A stretch of DNA of 43,669 nt from an uncultured Pelagibacteraceae bacterium (GCA_902559635.1 CACEIY010000009.1:1-43669), one strand, 5' to 3'; positions 1-7,348 are shown, numbered from the stretch's first letter. The notes: generated by a model not told the origin, from the letters alone. Made by a program: numbers and translations.

Positions 1-1148
1 TTTGTTAGTTCTCTTACAGTTATATGTAAGTTTTCAATTTTAGTTTCAATCGGTGTAGGCTGTTCGCTAACTTTAAAATCTTCTGAAGTTTCTAATCTAC
101 CTAATGTAATTTTTTTTATTATCTCTCTTTTATTTCTCCAAATTTTAACATCAACTTTTTTTCCAACTTCCGTTTTTGCAACTATTGTTGGGAGTTCTTT
201 CATTTCTTTAATTTTTTGACCATCAAATTCTAAAATAATATCACCAGCTTTTACACCAGCTTTATCTGACGGACTATTGTCAGCTACACTTGCAACCAAT
301 GCTCCTCTAGCTTCTTCAAGCTGTTCTACCTCTGCAATTTCTTTTGTTACGTCTTGAATTCTAACTCCTAACCATCCTCTTTTTGTTTCACCAAACTCAA
401 TTAATTGATCAATTACAATTTTTGCACTGTTTGATGGAATTGCAAATCCTATTCCAACATTTCCACTCCGACCTAAAATCGCAGTATTAATTCCTATAAC
501 ATTTCCATTCATATCAAATAATGGCCCCCCAGAATTTCCGGAATTAATCGATGCATCAGTTTGGATAAAGTCTTCATATCTTGATAAACCAATTGATCTA
601 TTCCTTGCTGATATAATTCCTGAAGTCACTGTACCTCCAAAACCAAATGGATTACCAATAGCTATTACCCAATCACCAATTCTAGCTTTATCAGAATCAC
701 CAAAAGCAACTGGCGCAAATCTTTCCTTTGTTTCTAATTGTAATACAGCAATATCTGATAAAGGATCAGCGCCTATTACTATTGCTTTAAATTCTTGGTC
801 ACCATTTACTTGAACAATAATATCTTCAGCATCTTGAATTACATGATTGTTTGTGACTACAATTCCTTTTTCATCAATAATAAAACCTGAACCTAAAGCT
901 GAGGTTTTTCTTTCTTGAGGGGTCCCAAATTCTTTAAACATATCCCCAAATGGAGATCCAGGAGGAAATTGAAAAGGAAAAGGATTAGAGTTTGTTACTA
1001 CTGTTTGAGTTGTAGAAATATTTACTACAGATGGCATTAATTTCTCAGCCAAATCTGCAAAAGATTCAGGGGCATTTTTTGAAAAAGAATGAACTGAAAA
1101 ACCAAAAAAAATTATAAATGCTATTAAATTTTTCTTTATTATTTTCAT
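1..1148 (-). CDS. degP: DegP/DegQ (HtrA) periplasmic serine protease, C-terminus cut by window edge
   Basis: Periplasmic serine protease/chaperone of the Do family that degrades misfolded envelope proteins. The 382 residues visible begin with a hydrophobic signal peptide (about 1-23). The trypsin-like domain carries the triad His102 (TNNHV), Asp132 (SDIAVL) and Ser206 (GNSGGPL). A first PDZ domain follows (from about residue 255, GWLGVRIQDV), and a linker runs off the left edge, where a second PDZ domain would be expected. The ATG overlaps the stop of the DUF2065 gene by 4 bp (ATGA), so it is translationally coupled and is the last gene visible of the hflK-hflC-DUF2065-degP operon. HflKC-DegP linkage is common in proteobacteria. 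DegP and DegQ cannot be told apart here. Confidence 0.95.
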   Translation of the reverse strand, partial: MKIIKKNLIAFIIFFGFSVHSFSKNAPESFADLAEKLMPSVVNISTTQTVVTNSNPFPFQFPPGSPFGDMFKEFGTPQERKTSALGSGFIIDEKGIVVTNNHVIQDAEDIIVQVNGDQEFKAIVIGADPLSDIAVLQLETKERFAPVAFGDSDKARIGDWVIAIGNPFGFGGTVTSGIISARNRSIGLSRYEDFIQTDASINSGNSGGPLFDMNGNVIGINTAILGRSGNVGIGFAIPSNSAKIVIDQLIEFGETKRGWLGVRIQDVTKEIAEVEQLEEARGALVASVADNSPSDKAGVKAGDIILEFDGQKIKEMKELPTIVAKTEVGKKVDVKIWRNKREIIKKITLGRLETSEDFKVSEQPTPIETKIENLHITVRELT

Positions 1149-1336
1149 ATCTGATTTTTCATATAATAAATAATCACAAAGCCAAAAATTGCAAAAATTA
1201 AACCACCCATTCTTAACTGACTATTTGTTAATAGATCTAATTTTTTCAACATACTTTTCATTTTTGATGGAAATAAGGCGTAAAGAATACCTTCAATAAA
1301 AAGAAAAAGTCCAAAAGCTATAACTAGCTCTCTCAT
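1145..1336 (-). CDS. DUF2065 (YjeT-like) small inner-membrane protein
   Basis: A 63-residue protein with two hydrophobic helices (about residues 3-21 and 41-58) joined by a short basic segment (SKMKSMLKKLD). This matches the DUF2065/YjeT family, whose genes usually sit between hflC and degP. Its biochemical function is not known. The stop codon overlaps the degP start and the gene lies 5 bp after hflC, so it is in the operon. Family assignment rests on length, topology and context. Confidence 0.85.
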   Translation of the reverse strand: MRELVIAFGLFLFIEGILYALFPSKMKSMLKKLDLLTNSQLRMGGLIFAIFGFVIIYYMKNQI

Positions 1337-1341
1337 AAATA

Positions 1342-2214
1342 TTATTGTTGAATTTCAGGTTTTATGTTTCCAAAAAATTTAAAGAACTCTGAATCGGGAG
1401 ATAAAATAAGAGATGTTTCTCCACCAATTAGAGCTTTTTCATATGCTTGCATCGCTCTATAAAAAGCAAAAAATTCTGGATCTCTTCCAAAGGCATCAGC
1501 AAATATTTTATTTCTTTGTCCATCACCCTGACCCTTCATTATTTCAGACTGTTTTTCTGCATCAGCTAATATAACGGTAACTTCTTTATCAGCTGTAGAA
1601 GTAATAGTAACTGCCATTTCAGCACCTCTTGCTCTAAATTCTTTTGCTTCTCTTTCTCTTTCAGTTTGCATTCTTCTAAAAATAGCATCACTATTAGCTT
1701 GCGGAAGATCAGCTCTTTTTATTCTCACATCAACAATTTTAATTCCAAAATTTTTGGCTTCATTGTTCACTCCCTCTTGAATAAGAGACATTTGTTTAGT
1801 TCTATCCTCAGACAGAAGTGTTTGTAATTTCTGTTGACCTAAAACATTTCTAATTCTCGAGTTTATAATTGTAGCCAATCTAGATCTAGCTACTCTTTCA
1901 TTACCTACAGAAATATAAAATTTTAAAGGATCTACAATTTTAAATCTTGCAAAAGCATCTACAATTAGTCTTTTTTGATCAGATGCAATTACTTCTTCTG
2001 GAGGAGTATCAAGATTTAAAATTCTTTTATCTAAAAATACAACATTTTGAATAAATGGAATTTTAAAATTTAATCCTGGTTTAGAGATAATTCTTTTTGG
2101 ATCTCCAAATTGTAAAACAATTGCCTGGTTAACCTCTTTTACTATAAATAATGAAAAATAAGCTGTTACAATTACTGCAATTATTATACCTAATAATATT
2201 TTTCCAATTTTCAT
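1342..2214 (-). CDS. hflC: HflC, SPFH-domain modulator of FtsH protease
   Basis: Inner-membrane SPFH/band-7 protein that forms the HflKC cage around FtsH and modulates its proteolysis. It is 290 aa, with one N-terminal membrane helix (about 5-24). The band-7 domain starts at VNQAIVLQFGDPKRI, and a long Glu/Arg/Ala-rich helix (about 170-220, REREAKEFRARGAEMA) ends with the family signature KGQGDGQRNKIFADAFGRDPEFF. The gene starts 1 bp downstream of the hflK stop. FtsH itself is encoded in this window at 27214-29115. Confidence 0.95.
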   Translation of the reverse strand: MKIGKILLGIIIAVIVTAYFSLFIVKEVNQAIVLQFGDPKRIISKPGLNFKIPFIQNVVFLDKRILNLDTPPEEVIASDQKRLIVDAFARFKIVDPLKFYISVGNERVARSRLATIINSRIRNVLGQQKLQTLLSEDRTKQMSLIQEGVNNEAKNFGIKIVDVRIKRADLPQANSDAIFRRMQTEREREAKEFRARGAEMAVTITSTADKEVTVILADAEKQSEIMKGQGDGQRNKIFADAFGRDPEFFAFYRAMQAYEKALIGGETSLILSPDSEFFKFFGNIKPEIQQ

Positions 2215-2215
2215 T

Positions 2216-3319
2216 TTAATTTGTTGCTTTCTTTTTTAATTCAGGAAGAGGTAAGTAAGGAACTACACCTGAGCCCGCATTTTTTTCTATAATGACTTTT
2301 TCTATATCTGCTAAGACTTTTTCCATAGTTTCTAAGTACATTCTTTCTTGAGTAACTGCTTTTGCATTTTTATATTCATTATAAATAGAAACAAATCTAC
2401 TAGCTTCACCTTCTGCTTTTGCAACTACTTCTTTTTTGTAAGCTTCTGCAGCTTGTAATATTTTTGCTGCTTCCCCTCTTGCTCTTGGGATTACGTCGTT
2501 TGCATAAGCTTCAGCTTCATTTTTAGATCTTTCCATATCAGCTCTAGCTGCTTGTACATCTCTAAATGCATCAATAACTTGATCCGGTGGATCAGCTTTT
2601 TGTGTTTGAACTTGAGTAATTTGAATACCACTTGTGTATTCGTCCAAAATTGTTTGAATAATCTCTTGTGTATCTCTTTCTGTAATTGATCTACCTTCTG
2701 TTAAAATAGGTTGAATTTCAGATCTTGCAATTACTTCTCTCATTGCAGTTTCTGCAGCAGCTTTTACAGTGCCTTCAGGATCCTGAATTTTAAACAAGAA
2801 ATTTCCAGCATCTTTAATTACCCAAAAAACAGAAAAATCTATGTTAACAATGTTTTCATCTCCTGTTAACATTAAACTTTCTTGTGGAACATCAGCTACG
2901 CCTCCTGATGAAGAAAAACCACTATCTCTTTCAGATCTAAAACCAATATCAATTCTATTAACTTTAGTAACTTTAGGAGTGAGAACTGACTCAACCGGGA
3001 AAGGAATGTGATAATTTAATCCTGGTTGAGTTGTTTTTACAAATTTTCCAAATCTTAATACAACTCCTTGTTCATCAGGTAAAACTCTATAAAGACCACT
3101 TGCTAACCAAATAAAACCTAAAATTATAATAGCTAATATTATTGGTTTGCTTCCTGAAGAAGACCCACCTGGTAAAAATTTTTTTATCTTATCTTGAAAC
3201 TCTCTTATAATTTTGTCCACATCAGGTGGTGTTGGTCCTCTTCCAGATCCATTTCCACCGTTTCCTCCTGGAGGTGATCCCCATGGGCTTCCGCCACGTT
3301 GTTGAAAATCGTCAGACAT
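2216..3319 (-). CDS. hflK: HflK, SPFH-domain partner of HflC
   Basis: Partner of HflC in the FtsH-modulating membrane cage. From the start chosen here it is 367 aa: a Gly/Pro-rich cytoplasmic tail (GGSPWGSPPGGNGG), a membrane helix (about 59-77), the band-7 domain beginning DEQGVVLRFGKFV, and a coiled-coil region with ARADMERSKNEAEAYANDVIP. A longer frame reaches 3403 but would overlap the divergent mrp gene. The MSDDFQQRGG start at 3319 fits the family and leaves a 50-bp divergent promoter region, so I prefer it. First gene of the hflK-hflC-DUF2065-degP operon. Confidence 0.93.
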   Translation of the reverse strand: MSDDFQQRGGSPWGSPPGGNGGNGSGRGPTPPDVDKIIREFQDKIKKFLPGGSSSGSKPIILAIIILGFIWLASGLYRVLPDEQGVVLRFGKFVKTTQPGLNYHIPFPVESVLTPKVTKVNRIDIGFRSERDSGFSSSGGVADVPQESLMLTGDENIVNIDFSVFWVIKDAGNFLFKIQDPEGTVKAAAETAMREVIARSEIQPILTEGRSITERDTQEIIQTILDEYTSGIQITQVQTQKADPPDQVIDAFRDVQAARADMERSKNEAEAYANDVIPRARGEAAKILQAAEAYKKEVVAKAEGEASRFVSIYNEYKNAKAVTQERMYLETMEKVLADIEKVIIEKNAGSGVVPYLPLPELKKKATN

Positions 3320-3369
3320 ACAGTATCTATATAGTGTTTTTGTTCTCAAAAACAAGTTAAGATGAAAAT

Positions 3370-4194
3370 ATGCACGAAAAAACGCAGGAACTAAGTGACG
3401 CAATGAAAAAAAAAGTGGAGCCTAAAAACTTCTCCAAAAATCCGATACCTGGCACTAAGTTTACAATCGCTATTTCAAGCGCAAAAGGAGGAGTTGGCAA
3501 ATCAACATTTGCAACAAATTTAGCCTTAGCATTAAAAAATATTGGATGCAAAGTTGGATTACTAGATGCTGATATATATGGACCATCAATTCCAAAAATG
3601 TTCAACATAAATGACAAGCCCAAAAGTGATGGACAAAAACTAGAGCCAATAACTAAGTATGATATTCAATGTATGTCTATTGGTTTTTTAGCAGATCAAC
3701 AAACACCCATGATTTGGCGAGGTCCTATGGTCACTAGTGCTATTAAAACTTTTACACAAAAAGTAAATTGGAAAGATTTAGATTTTATAATTGTAGATAT
3801 GCCACCAGGAACTGGGGATACACAATTAACTTTTTCACAAGAAATTAAAATGGATGGAGCAATAATAGTCTCTACTCCACAAGAGGTGGCTCTATTAGAT
3901 GTTAAAAGAGGAATTAAAATGTTTGATAAACTTAAAGTAAAAATCTTAGGACTAGTTGACAATATGAGTTTTTTCATAGGAGATGATGGAAAAAAATATA
4001 AAATTTTTGGTGAAGGTGGTGTTAAAAAAACTGCTGAAGAATTTCAAAAAGAATTTTTAGGAGAAATACCTATAAATTCTGAAGTAGGAAAATGTGGAGA
4101 TGATGGAAAGCCTATAGTCGAAGCTAATCCAGAACACGAAATTTCAAAAATATATTTAGATTTTGCAAATAAAATTAAATCAACTTATCTTTAA
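3370..4194 (+). CDS. mrp: Mrp/ApbC-type Fe-S cluster carrier P-loop ATPase
   Basis: Soluble P-loop ATPase of the Mrp/NBP35 family, which carries and transfers iron-sulfur clusters. It is 274 aa with the deviant Walker A motif [10 protein letters not shown] at about 37-46, [15 protein letters not shown] at 64-78, and [13 protein letters not shown] at 141-153. The N-terminal MIP18 (DUF59) domain found in longer Mrp proteins is absent; only about 30 basic residues precede the ATPase. The usual CPxC cluster-binding pair after NMS is replaced by GDDG (204-207). A second ATG lies at 3403. The 3' end overlaps the convergent thyX by 20 bp. Confidence 0.92.
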   Translation: MHEKTQELSDAMKKKVEPKNFSKNPIPGTKFTIAISSAKGGVGKSTFATNLALALKNIGCKVGLLDADIYGPSIPKMFNINDKPKSDGQKLEPITKYDIQCMSIGFLADQQTPMIWRGPMVTSAIKTFTQKVNWKDLDFIIVDMPPGTGDTQLTFSQEIKMDGAIIVSTPQEVALLDVKRGIKMFDKLKVKILGLVDNMSFFIGDDGKKYKIFGEGGVKKTAEEFQKEFLGEIPINSEVGKCGDDGKPIVEANPEHEISKIYLDFANKIKSTYL

Positions 4195-5122
4195 GATCAA
4201 AAGCTATCATTAACTCATTCCATTCTCTTTTAGACAAACCAGAACTATCAACATCAATATTTTCACCTTTGATAAGTTTTTGAATAATTACCTTACCTTT
4301 TGCTGAAACTTCAGTTCCTCCTACTCTATAATCCATAAAAGCCTCATAAGTAATTGGAACCCATTTTTTTAAAGTATCTAACATTATATCGGCATATACT
4401 CTTATCTCATACTGAGCATGACTATCCGCTCTTAGTCTTAAAAAATTCATAAGGTTTAATAAATCTGTTTTCCAATACCACTGTGTATATGTGTTTAATG
4501 TTAAGTTCATTCTTGCAAGTTCTCTGGCTAATCCTTTTTTATTTTCAGCAATTTTTGAACCATCATATCTTTCGTTCAACATAGTCTCATAATTATTATA
4601 GGTTCTTTCAGCATCATTTTTTAAAAGCTCTAAAACTTCATTGGCCTGTTCACCTTCAAGCACATCTCCTCTACCTTGTCTATTGCTTGTAGATTGTGCA
4701 GCTAAATTTTCTTTTTCTGGTAAATAGAATTCTTTATCAAGTATTGAATATCTTGCAGAATACTCATTTACATTGGCTGTTCTATGTCTAATCCATTGCC
4801 TAGCAATAAATATTGGTAATTTTATATGATATTTTATTTCACACATTTCAAATGGAGTACTATGCCAGTGTCTCATTAAATATTTAATTAAACCTTTATC
4901 TGTAGAAACTTGCTTAGTTCCTTTTCCATATGAAACCCTTGCTGACTGAACAATTGAAGTATCCTCACCCATGTAATCAACTACCCTTACAAACCCATGG
5001 TCTAAAGCAGGAATTGCTTCGTATAGTATTTTTTCTAATTCAGGTGAAGTTACTCTTTTAGTTTGATTGTTTTGATTTTGTTGATTTTTTATCTCTTCTA
5101 ACTGTTCTTTAGTTAATTTCAT
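4175..5122 (-). CDS. thyX: Flavin-dependent thymidylate synthase ThyX
   Basis: Makes dTMP from dUMP using methylene-THF and FAD/NADPH; it replaces ThyA in many small genomes. It is 315 aa from the chosen start. The ThyX signature RHRx7S is present (RHR at 112-114, Ser122, within NEYSARY), along with [11 protein letters not shown] and the C-terminal [13 protein letters not shown] region. An open frame continues upstream to 5245, but it runs antisense through the tmRNA acceptor piece and is not credible, so the ATG at 5122 is used. No thyA or dihydrofolate reductase gene is seen in the window. Confidence 0.95.
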   Translation of the reverse strand: MKLTKEQLEEIKNQQNQNNQTKRVTSPELEKILYEAIPALDHGFVRVVDYMGEDTSIVQSARVSYGKGTKQVSTDKGLIKYLMRHWHSTPFEMCEIKYHIKLPIFIARQWIRHRTANVNEYSARYSILDKEFYLPEKENLAAQSTSNRQGRGDVLEGEQANEVLELLKNDAERTYNNYETMLNERYDGSKIAENKKGLARELARMNLTLNTYTQWYWKTDLLNLMNFLRLRADSHAQYEIRVYADIMLDTLKKWVPITYEAFMDYRVGGTEVSAKGKVIIQKLIKGENIDVDSSGLSKREWNELMIAFDLKDKLI

Positions 5123-5130
5123 GAATGTTA

Positions 5131-5158
5131 TTGAATCTATTGTAATTCCTTTTATATT
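5131..5158 (+). promoter_or_regulatory. Predicted sigma70-type promoter of the tmRNA gene
   Basis: TTGAAT (5131-5136), a 16-bp spacer, then TATATT (5153-5158) in the gap between the divergent thyX and tmRNA. Transcription would begin near 5165, just before the first hairpin of the RNA. This is a prediction from consensus only. Confidence 0.5.
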
Positions 5159-5164
5159 AATAAT

Positions 5165-5425
5165 GTTGGTTTTCCAACTATGACGATAAACGAATTTCGT
5201 AATAACCATTACGGACGTGGGGGCAGTACCCACCACCTCCACCACACAACTTGCGGGGGTGAACTAGATTCGACGGATGACTAAAGGCTATTCTTTCGTC
5301 CGGAATTGTTCCTCCGTAAAGGGCTAATTTATAATTGCTAACGAAAGTTATGCACTTGCTGCTTAATTAACTTTGTTAATTAAGTAAACGGGGTCTGGGG
5401 CACCTGGCAACAGAACGCCCCTTCC
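5165..5425 (+). ncRNA. ssrA: tmRNA, circularly permuted two-piece form
   Basis: Rescues stalled ribosomes by acting as tRNA and then as a short mRNA for a degradation tag. The gene is permuted. The acceptor piece comes first and ends ...CACCTCC-ACCA at 5244, preceded by a T-arm (GTGGG 5217-5221 / CCCAC 5229-5233). A 10-nt intervening stretch follows (5245-5254). The coding piece then begins GGGGGTG (5255-5261), which pairs with CACCTCC (5234-5240) over 7 bp with one G-U, followed by the conserved GATTCGACGG. The tag frame at 5337-5366 reads ANESYALAA-stop. After it come a 9-bp hairpin (5364-5384) and a GGGGC/GCCCC hairpin with the loop CCTGGCAACAGAA. Small hairpins lie at 5165-5178 and 5198-5213. 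The exact 5' end and the processing sites are estimates. Confidence 0.92.
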
Positions 5426-5432
5426 TTTTTTT
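5397..5432 (+). terminator. 3' hairpin and T-tract ending the tmRNA
   Basis: GGGGC (5397-5401) pairs with GCCCC (5417-5421), followed by TTCC and seven T residues (5426-5432). The hairpin is both the last tmRNA element and a Rho-independent terminator. Its sequence is the one repeated at 6386, 6888 and 7390. Confidence 0.7.
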
Positions 5433-5480
5433 AAATTAGTTTGAATTTTCAATGTTAATTTTAAAATACAACCTGATGAG

Positions 5481-5498
5481 TCGGAATCTGGACGGAAT
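5481..5498 (+). repeat. Tandem motif, left copy of unit 1
   Basis: TCGGAATCTGGACGGAAT: two CGGAAT words spaced 11 bp apart, or about one helical turn. It ends 1 bp before the stop codon of the 5500-6279 gene. It matches 6310-6327 in 17 of 18 positions and resembles the motifs at 6959 and 7310 in layout. Possibly an arm-type recombinase site. Confidence 0.65.
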
Positions 5499-5499
5499 C

Positions 5500-6279
5500 T
5501 TATTTTGTTTTCTTTGAATCATTTGAGGCCATAGCAATTAACTTTTTAATAATAGCGCTAAATTCTGCACCATACTTCATCTTTAACTTTAATAACCTGG
5601 AACCTGAATATTTTTTATCTTCTTTTGGTGTTGAAGTAATTTCTTTTAAAAGTTTATTAAATTGTTTTTTATCATTTTTAATAATTTCATTAGGATATTT
5701 TTCAATAATTTTTTGCATATCAGCTGTTCCAGTGGATTGTTTATCACGAACGTTCGTATCAAAATTTGCCAGAAACATATAAGTAGCTTGACAGGCCTGA
5801 AAGAAATCAGGGTTTTTTGGACCATACTTCACTGCATTCCAAATAATTGCATCTTTTATTTCTCTAAGAGGATATTTTAAATGTTTTTTATTATAAAAAG
5901 TATCCATATTATATTTTTCTCCATTCTCTAATCTTGTAATGCCTTCAACAACACCACCCCAATAAACTCTTATTAAATTATATTTTTTCTCTTTTTTTGA
6001 AAGTTTTTCATTACTTTTATTCTCATCCTTTAAATCAACATTTGGAGATTTTAAATTAATTTTTTTTAAAAAATTATTAATCGAGTCTATTATTGCCAAA
6101 CTTATAAAAGCTCCAATAGAGCATAAAAAAATAATTATAAATATTGCAAGGATATTATCTGAGAGATCGCCTTGTTTAAATTTTTCATATTCAAAATTAT
6201 TAACCTCAAGAAATAAGATTATATAGAATAAAGTTAACCCAATAAAAATTATTGCCTTTGCTCTTGGATTAAAGTTCAT
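5500..6279 (-). CDS. Membrane-anchored protein of unknown function, island cargo
   Basis: Not recognised. It is 259 aa. Two hydrophobic helices at the N-terminus (about 9-25 and 42-66) are followed by a Lys-rich linker and a soluble, probably cytoplasmic domain (from about 100). That domain contains NLIRVYWGGVVEGI, AVKYGPKNPDFFQACQATYMF and a very basic C-terminus. The gene is alone between the two tandem motifs of micro-element 1: its stop is at the left motif and its start is 30 bp from the right motif. No strong Shine-Dalgarno is visible. Codon use is AT-rich like the host, so there is no compositional sign of distant transfer. A defence or phage-related role is possible from the context but nothing in the sequence shows it. 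Confidence 0.75.
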   Translation of the reverse strand: MNFNPRAKAIIFIGLTLFYIILFLEVNNFEYEKFKQGDLSDNILAIFIIIFLCSIGAFISLAIIDSINNFLKKINLKSPNVDLKDENKSNEKLSKKEKKYNLIRVYWGGVVEGITRLENGEKYNMDTFYNKKHLKYPLREIKDAIIWNAVKYGPKNPDFFQACQATYMFLANFDTNVRDKQSTGTADMQKIIEKYPNEIIKNDKKQFNKLLKEITSTPKEDKKYSGSRLLKLKMKYGAEFSAIIKKLIAMASNDSKKTK

Positions 6280-6309
6280 TATTTAAACACTCTAACATAA
6301 AAAAACTGG

Positions 6310-6327
6310 TCGGAATATGGACGGAAT
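6310..6327 (+). repeat. Tandem motif, right copy of unit 1
   Basis: TCGGAATATGGACGGAAT, in the same orientation as the 5481 copy and differing at one base. It sits 31 bp upstream of the cargo gene start and about 76 bp before the second tmRNA-end copy. Confidence 0.65.
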
Positions 6328-6345
6328 TTTCCATAAATTTAAGAC

Positions 6346-6413
6346 TTTTCAATTCAAATTATTCGCGAATAATGTTACAAAGTTCGGGGCACCTGGCAAC
6401 AGAACGCCCCTTC
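6346..6413 (+). repeat. tmRNA 3'-end copy B with palindromic left flank
   Basis: 6386-6413 is identical over 28 bp to the tmRNA end at 5397-5424. The preceding 40 bp are not tmRNA but match the flank of copy D: 6346-6408 and 7349-7411 share 59 of 63 positions. This flank contains the perfect palindrome ATTATTCGCGAATAAT (6358-6373). Likely a recombination junction (attR-like). Confidence 0.8.
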
Positions 6414-6426
6414 ACTTTCATAATTT

Positions 6427-6825
6427 ATGTCACATATTTACTTATTATATCCTCTTACTTCAAAAATGAGACCAATAAACAAAAAGAAAAATAAAAAAAC
6501 TGGTAAACCAAATATTTATCCAGAAGCAAATAATGAAGATTTAAAATTTGGTATTCATAAGTCTGGAGGAATTAAAACTCTAGAATCAAGATATAAATAT
6601 TATATTGGAGATTACAACGCTAAATTAATTATAGAGGATACTTACGAAAAACTTTTGATTTTTGAAGACCGCCTAAAAAAAGTTTTTTCAAAATACATAA
6701 ATAATTTTAAAAAGAAACCGCATGCATCTTATACACAAGAATGGATGAGTGGAATAACTTTTGAAGATGCGAAAAAAATGATTTTAGAGGAATATGAAAA
6801 TTTTAATTCTTCTTCTCAAAGTTAA
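6427..6825 (+). CDS. Possible GIY-YIG/T5orf172-like small protein, island cargo
   Basis: 132 aa, not firmly identified. The N-terminus HIYLLYPLTSKMRP, then KFGIHKSGGIKTLESRYKYYIGDYNAKLI and a later Glu in a helix (LIFEDRLKKVF) resemble the order of elements in GIY-YIG nuclease-like domains of the T5orf172/Mug113 type (Y-x-K-I/F-G-I-T, an Arg-containing helix, a Glu helix). The first motif is degenerate (IYLLY rather than GIY...YIG), so catalytic activity is uncertain. The protein is very basic. It lies 13 bp after tmRNA-end copy B. It could instead be an unrelated DNA-binding or unknown protein. Confidence 0.6.
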   Translation: MSHIYLLYPLTSKMRPINKKKNKKTGKPNIYPEANNEDLKFGIHKSGGIKTLESRYKYYIGDYNAKLIIEDTYEKLLIFEDRLKKVFSKYINNFKKKPHASYTQEWMSGITFEDAKKMILEEYENFNSSSQS

Positions 6826-6887
6826 GAAATGCAGCACAAAGAATAGCACGAAGTTGCCAAATATGTTATATCTACCCTCAAAGGACG

Positions 6888-6906
6888 GGCAACAGAACGC
6901 CCCTTC
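6888..6906 (+). repeat. tmRNA 3'-end copy C (19 bp)
   Basis: GGCAACAGAACGCCCCTTC is identical to the last 19 bp of the tmRNA repeat (5406-5424). The sequence to its left is unrelated to tmRNA. Position and length suggest the left junction of the third unit. Confidence 0.75.
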
Positions 6907-6958
6907 TTGATTCACGATTAGCAAACAATCTCAACACTAATTAAACAACGCAAACAGT

Positions 6959-6977
6959 TTGGCACACTGGTGGAACA
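6959..6977 (+). repeat. Tandem motif, left copy of unit 3
   Basis: TTGGCACACTGGTGGAACA: TGGCACA and TGGAACA at an 11-bp period. It lies 24 bp after the cargo gene's stop on the minus strand and 52 bp after tmRNA-end copy C. Confidence 0.6.
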
Positions 6978-7001
6978 ATTATAAACTCAATTTTTTTTAA
7001 A

Positions 7002-7283
7002 TTATTGTTCCACAACTGCATCAACATAGCACCATTTATTTTTTTTTGCATATTTAATGGCTTTTTTTTTTGATAACATTTTGCCATTTTCATCCATCAC
7101 ATAAATAAATTCTTTATAGCATTTTTCTAATGCATTTTTAGATGCTGTTTTTTTATCAGGACCTGTACTTTTATAAAAAGCATTATCATCACCTGTCTTT
7201 TTTGCTATAGCAATAAATTCACCTGGGTAAGCATTGGTGATTAAAAATGCACTCACTACTACTATCCATAAAATATTTTTCAT
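7002..7283 (-). CDS. Small secreted Cys-containing protein of unknown function, island cargo
   Basis: 93 aa with an N-terminal signal peptide (about 1-20, MKNILWIVVVSAFLITNAYPG). A short exported domain follows, with ASKNALEKCYKEF and a C-terminal KKNKWCYVDAVVEQ. The two Cys residues could form a disulfide in the periplasm. The Ala-Leu-x-x-Cys ... Cys-x-V pattern faintly recalls DUF4189-type modules, but this is only a guess. A Shine-Dalgarno-like AGGA sits about 9 nt before the ATG. The only gene of micro-element 3. Confidence 0.7.
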   Translation of the reverse strand: MKNILWIVVVSAFLITNAYPGEFIAIAKKTGDDNAFYKSTGPDKKTASKNALEKCYKEFIYVMDENGKMLSKKKAIKYAKKNKWCYVDAVVEQ

Positions 7284-7309
7284 AGTCAGCTATCCTATCA
7301 CAAAAATCT

Positions 7310-7328
7310 TTGGCACAGTAGTGGCACA
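7310..7328 (+). repeat. Tandem motif, right copy of unit 3
   Basis: TTGGCACAGTAGTGGCACA: two exact TGGCACA words at an 11-bp period, 26 bp upstream of the small secreted gene and about 61 bp before tmRNA-end copy D. Confidence 0.6.
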
Positions 7329-7348
7329 CTTTTTGTTAAAATTATCGT

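Larger units (their letters stand above)
5397..6413. mobile_element. Putative att-bounded micro-element 1 (about 1 kb, one cargo gene)
   Basis: The unit is bounded by the real tmRNA 3' end (5397-5424) and an identical 28-bp copy (6386-6413). Just inside each end is a tandem motif with 11-bp period (5481-5498 and 6310-6327, one mismatch). The only gene is the minus-strand membrane protein at 5500-6279, which fills the space between the two motifs. No integrase or transposase is present. This is inferred to be a non-autonomous element inserted at the tmRNA attachment site, with left and right junctions corresponding to attL and attR. Confidence 0.6.
6386..6906. mobile_element. Putative micro-element 2 between tmRNA copies B and C (about 0.5 kb)
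   Basis: This segment lies between tmRNA-end copies B and C. It holds one plus-strand gene (6427-6825), opposite to the cargo of the other two units. I see no clear tandem motif inside its ends; 6833-6850 carries only a loose AGCACA...AGCAC pair. It may be an older, decayed unit or the remnant of a larger island. Confidence 0.4.

Noticed and set aside
3320..3403. Upstream extension of the hflK frame
   Set aside because: It would overlap the divergent mrp coding region and its residues do not resemble HflK; MSDDF at 3319 is the natural start.
5123..5245. N-terminal extension of the thyX frame (41 codons)
   Set aside because: It is antisense to the tmRNA acceptor piece; the ThyX family start and context favour 5122.
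5662..5880. 72-codon plus-strand open frame
   Set aside because: Antisense shadow of the 5500-6279 gene with no initiation signal and composition like random AT-rich sequence.
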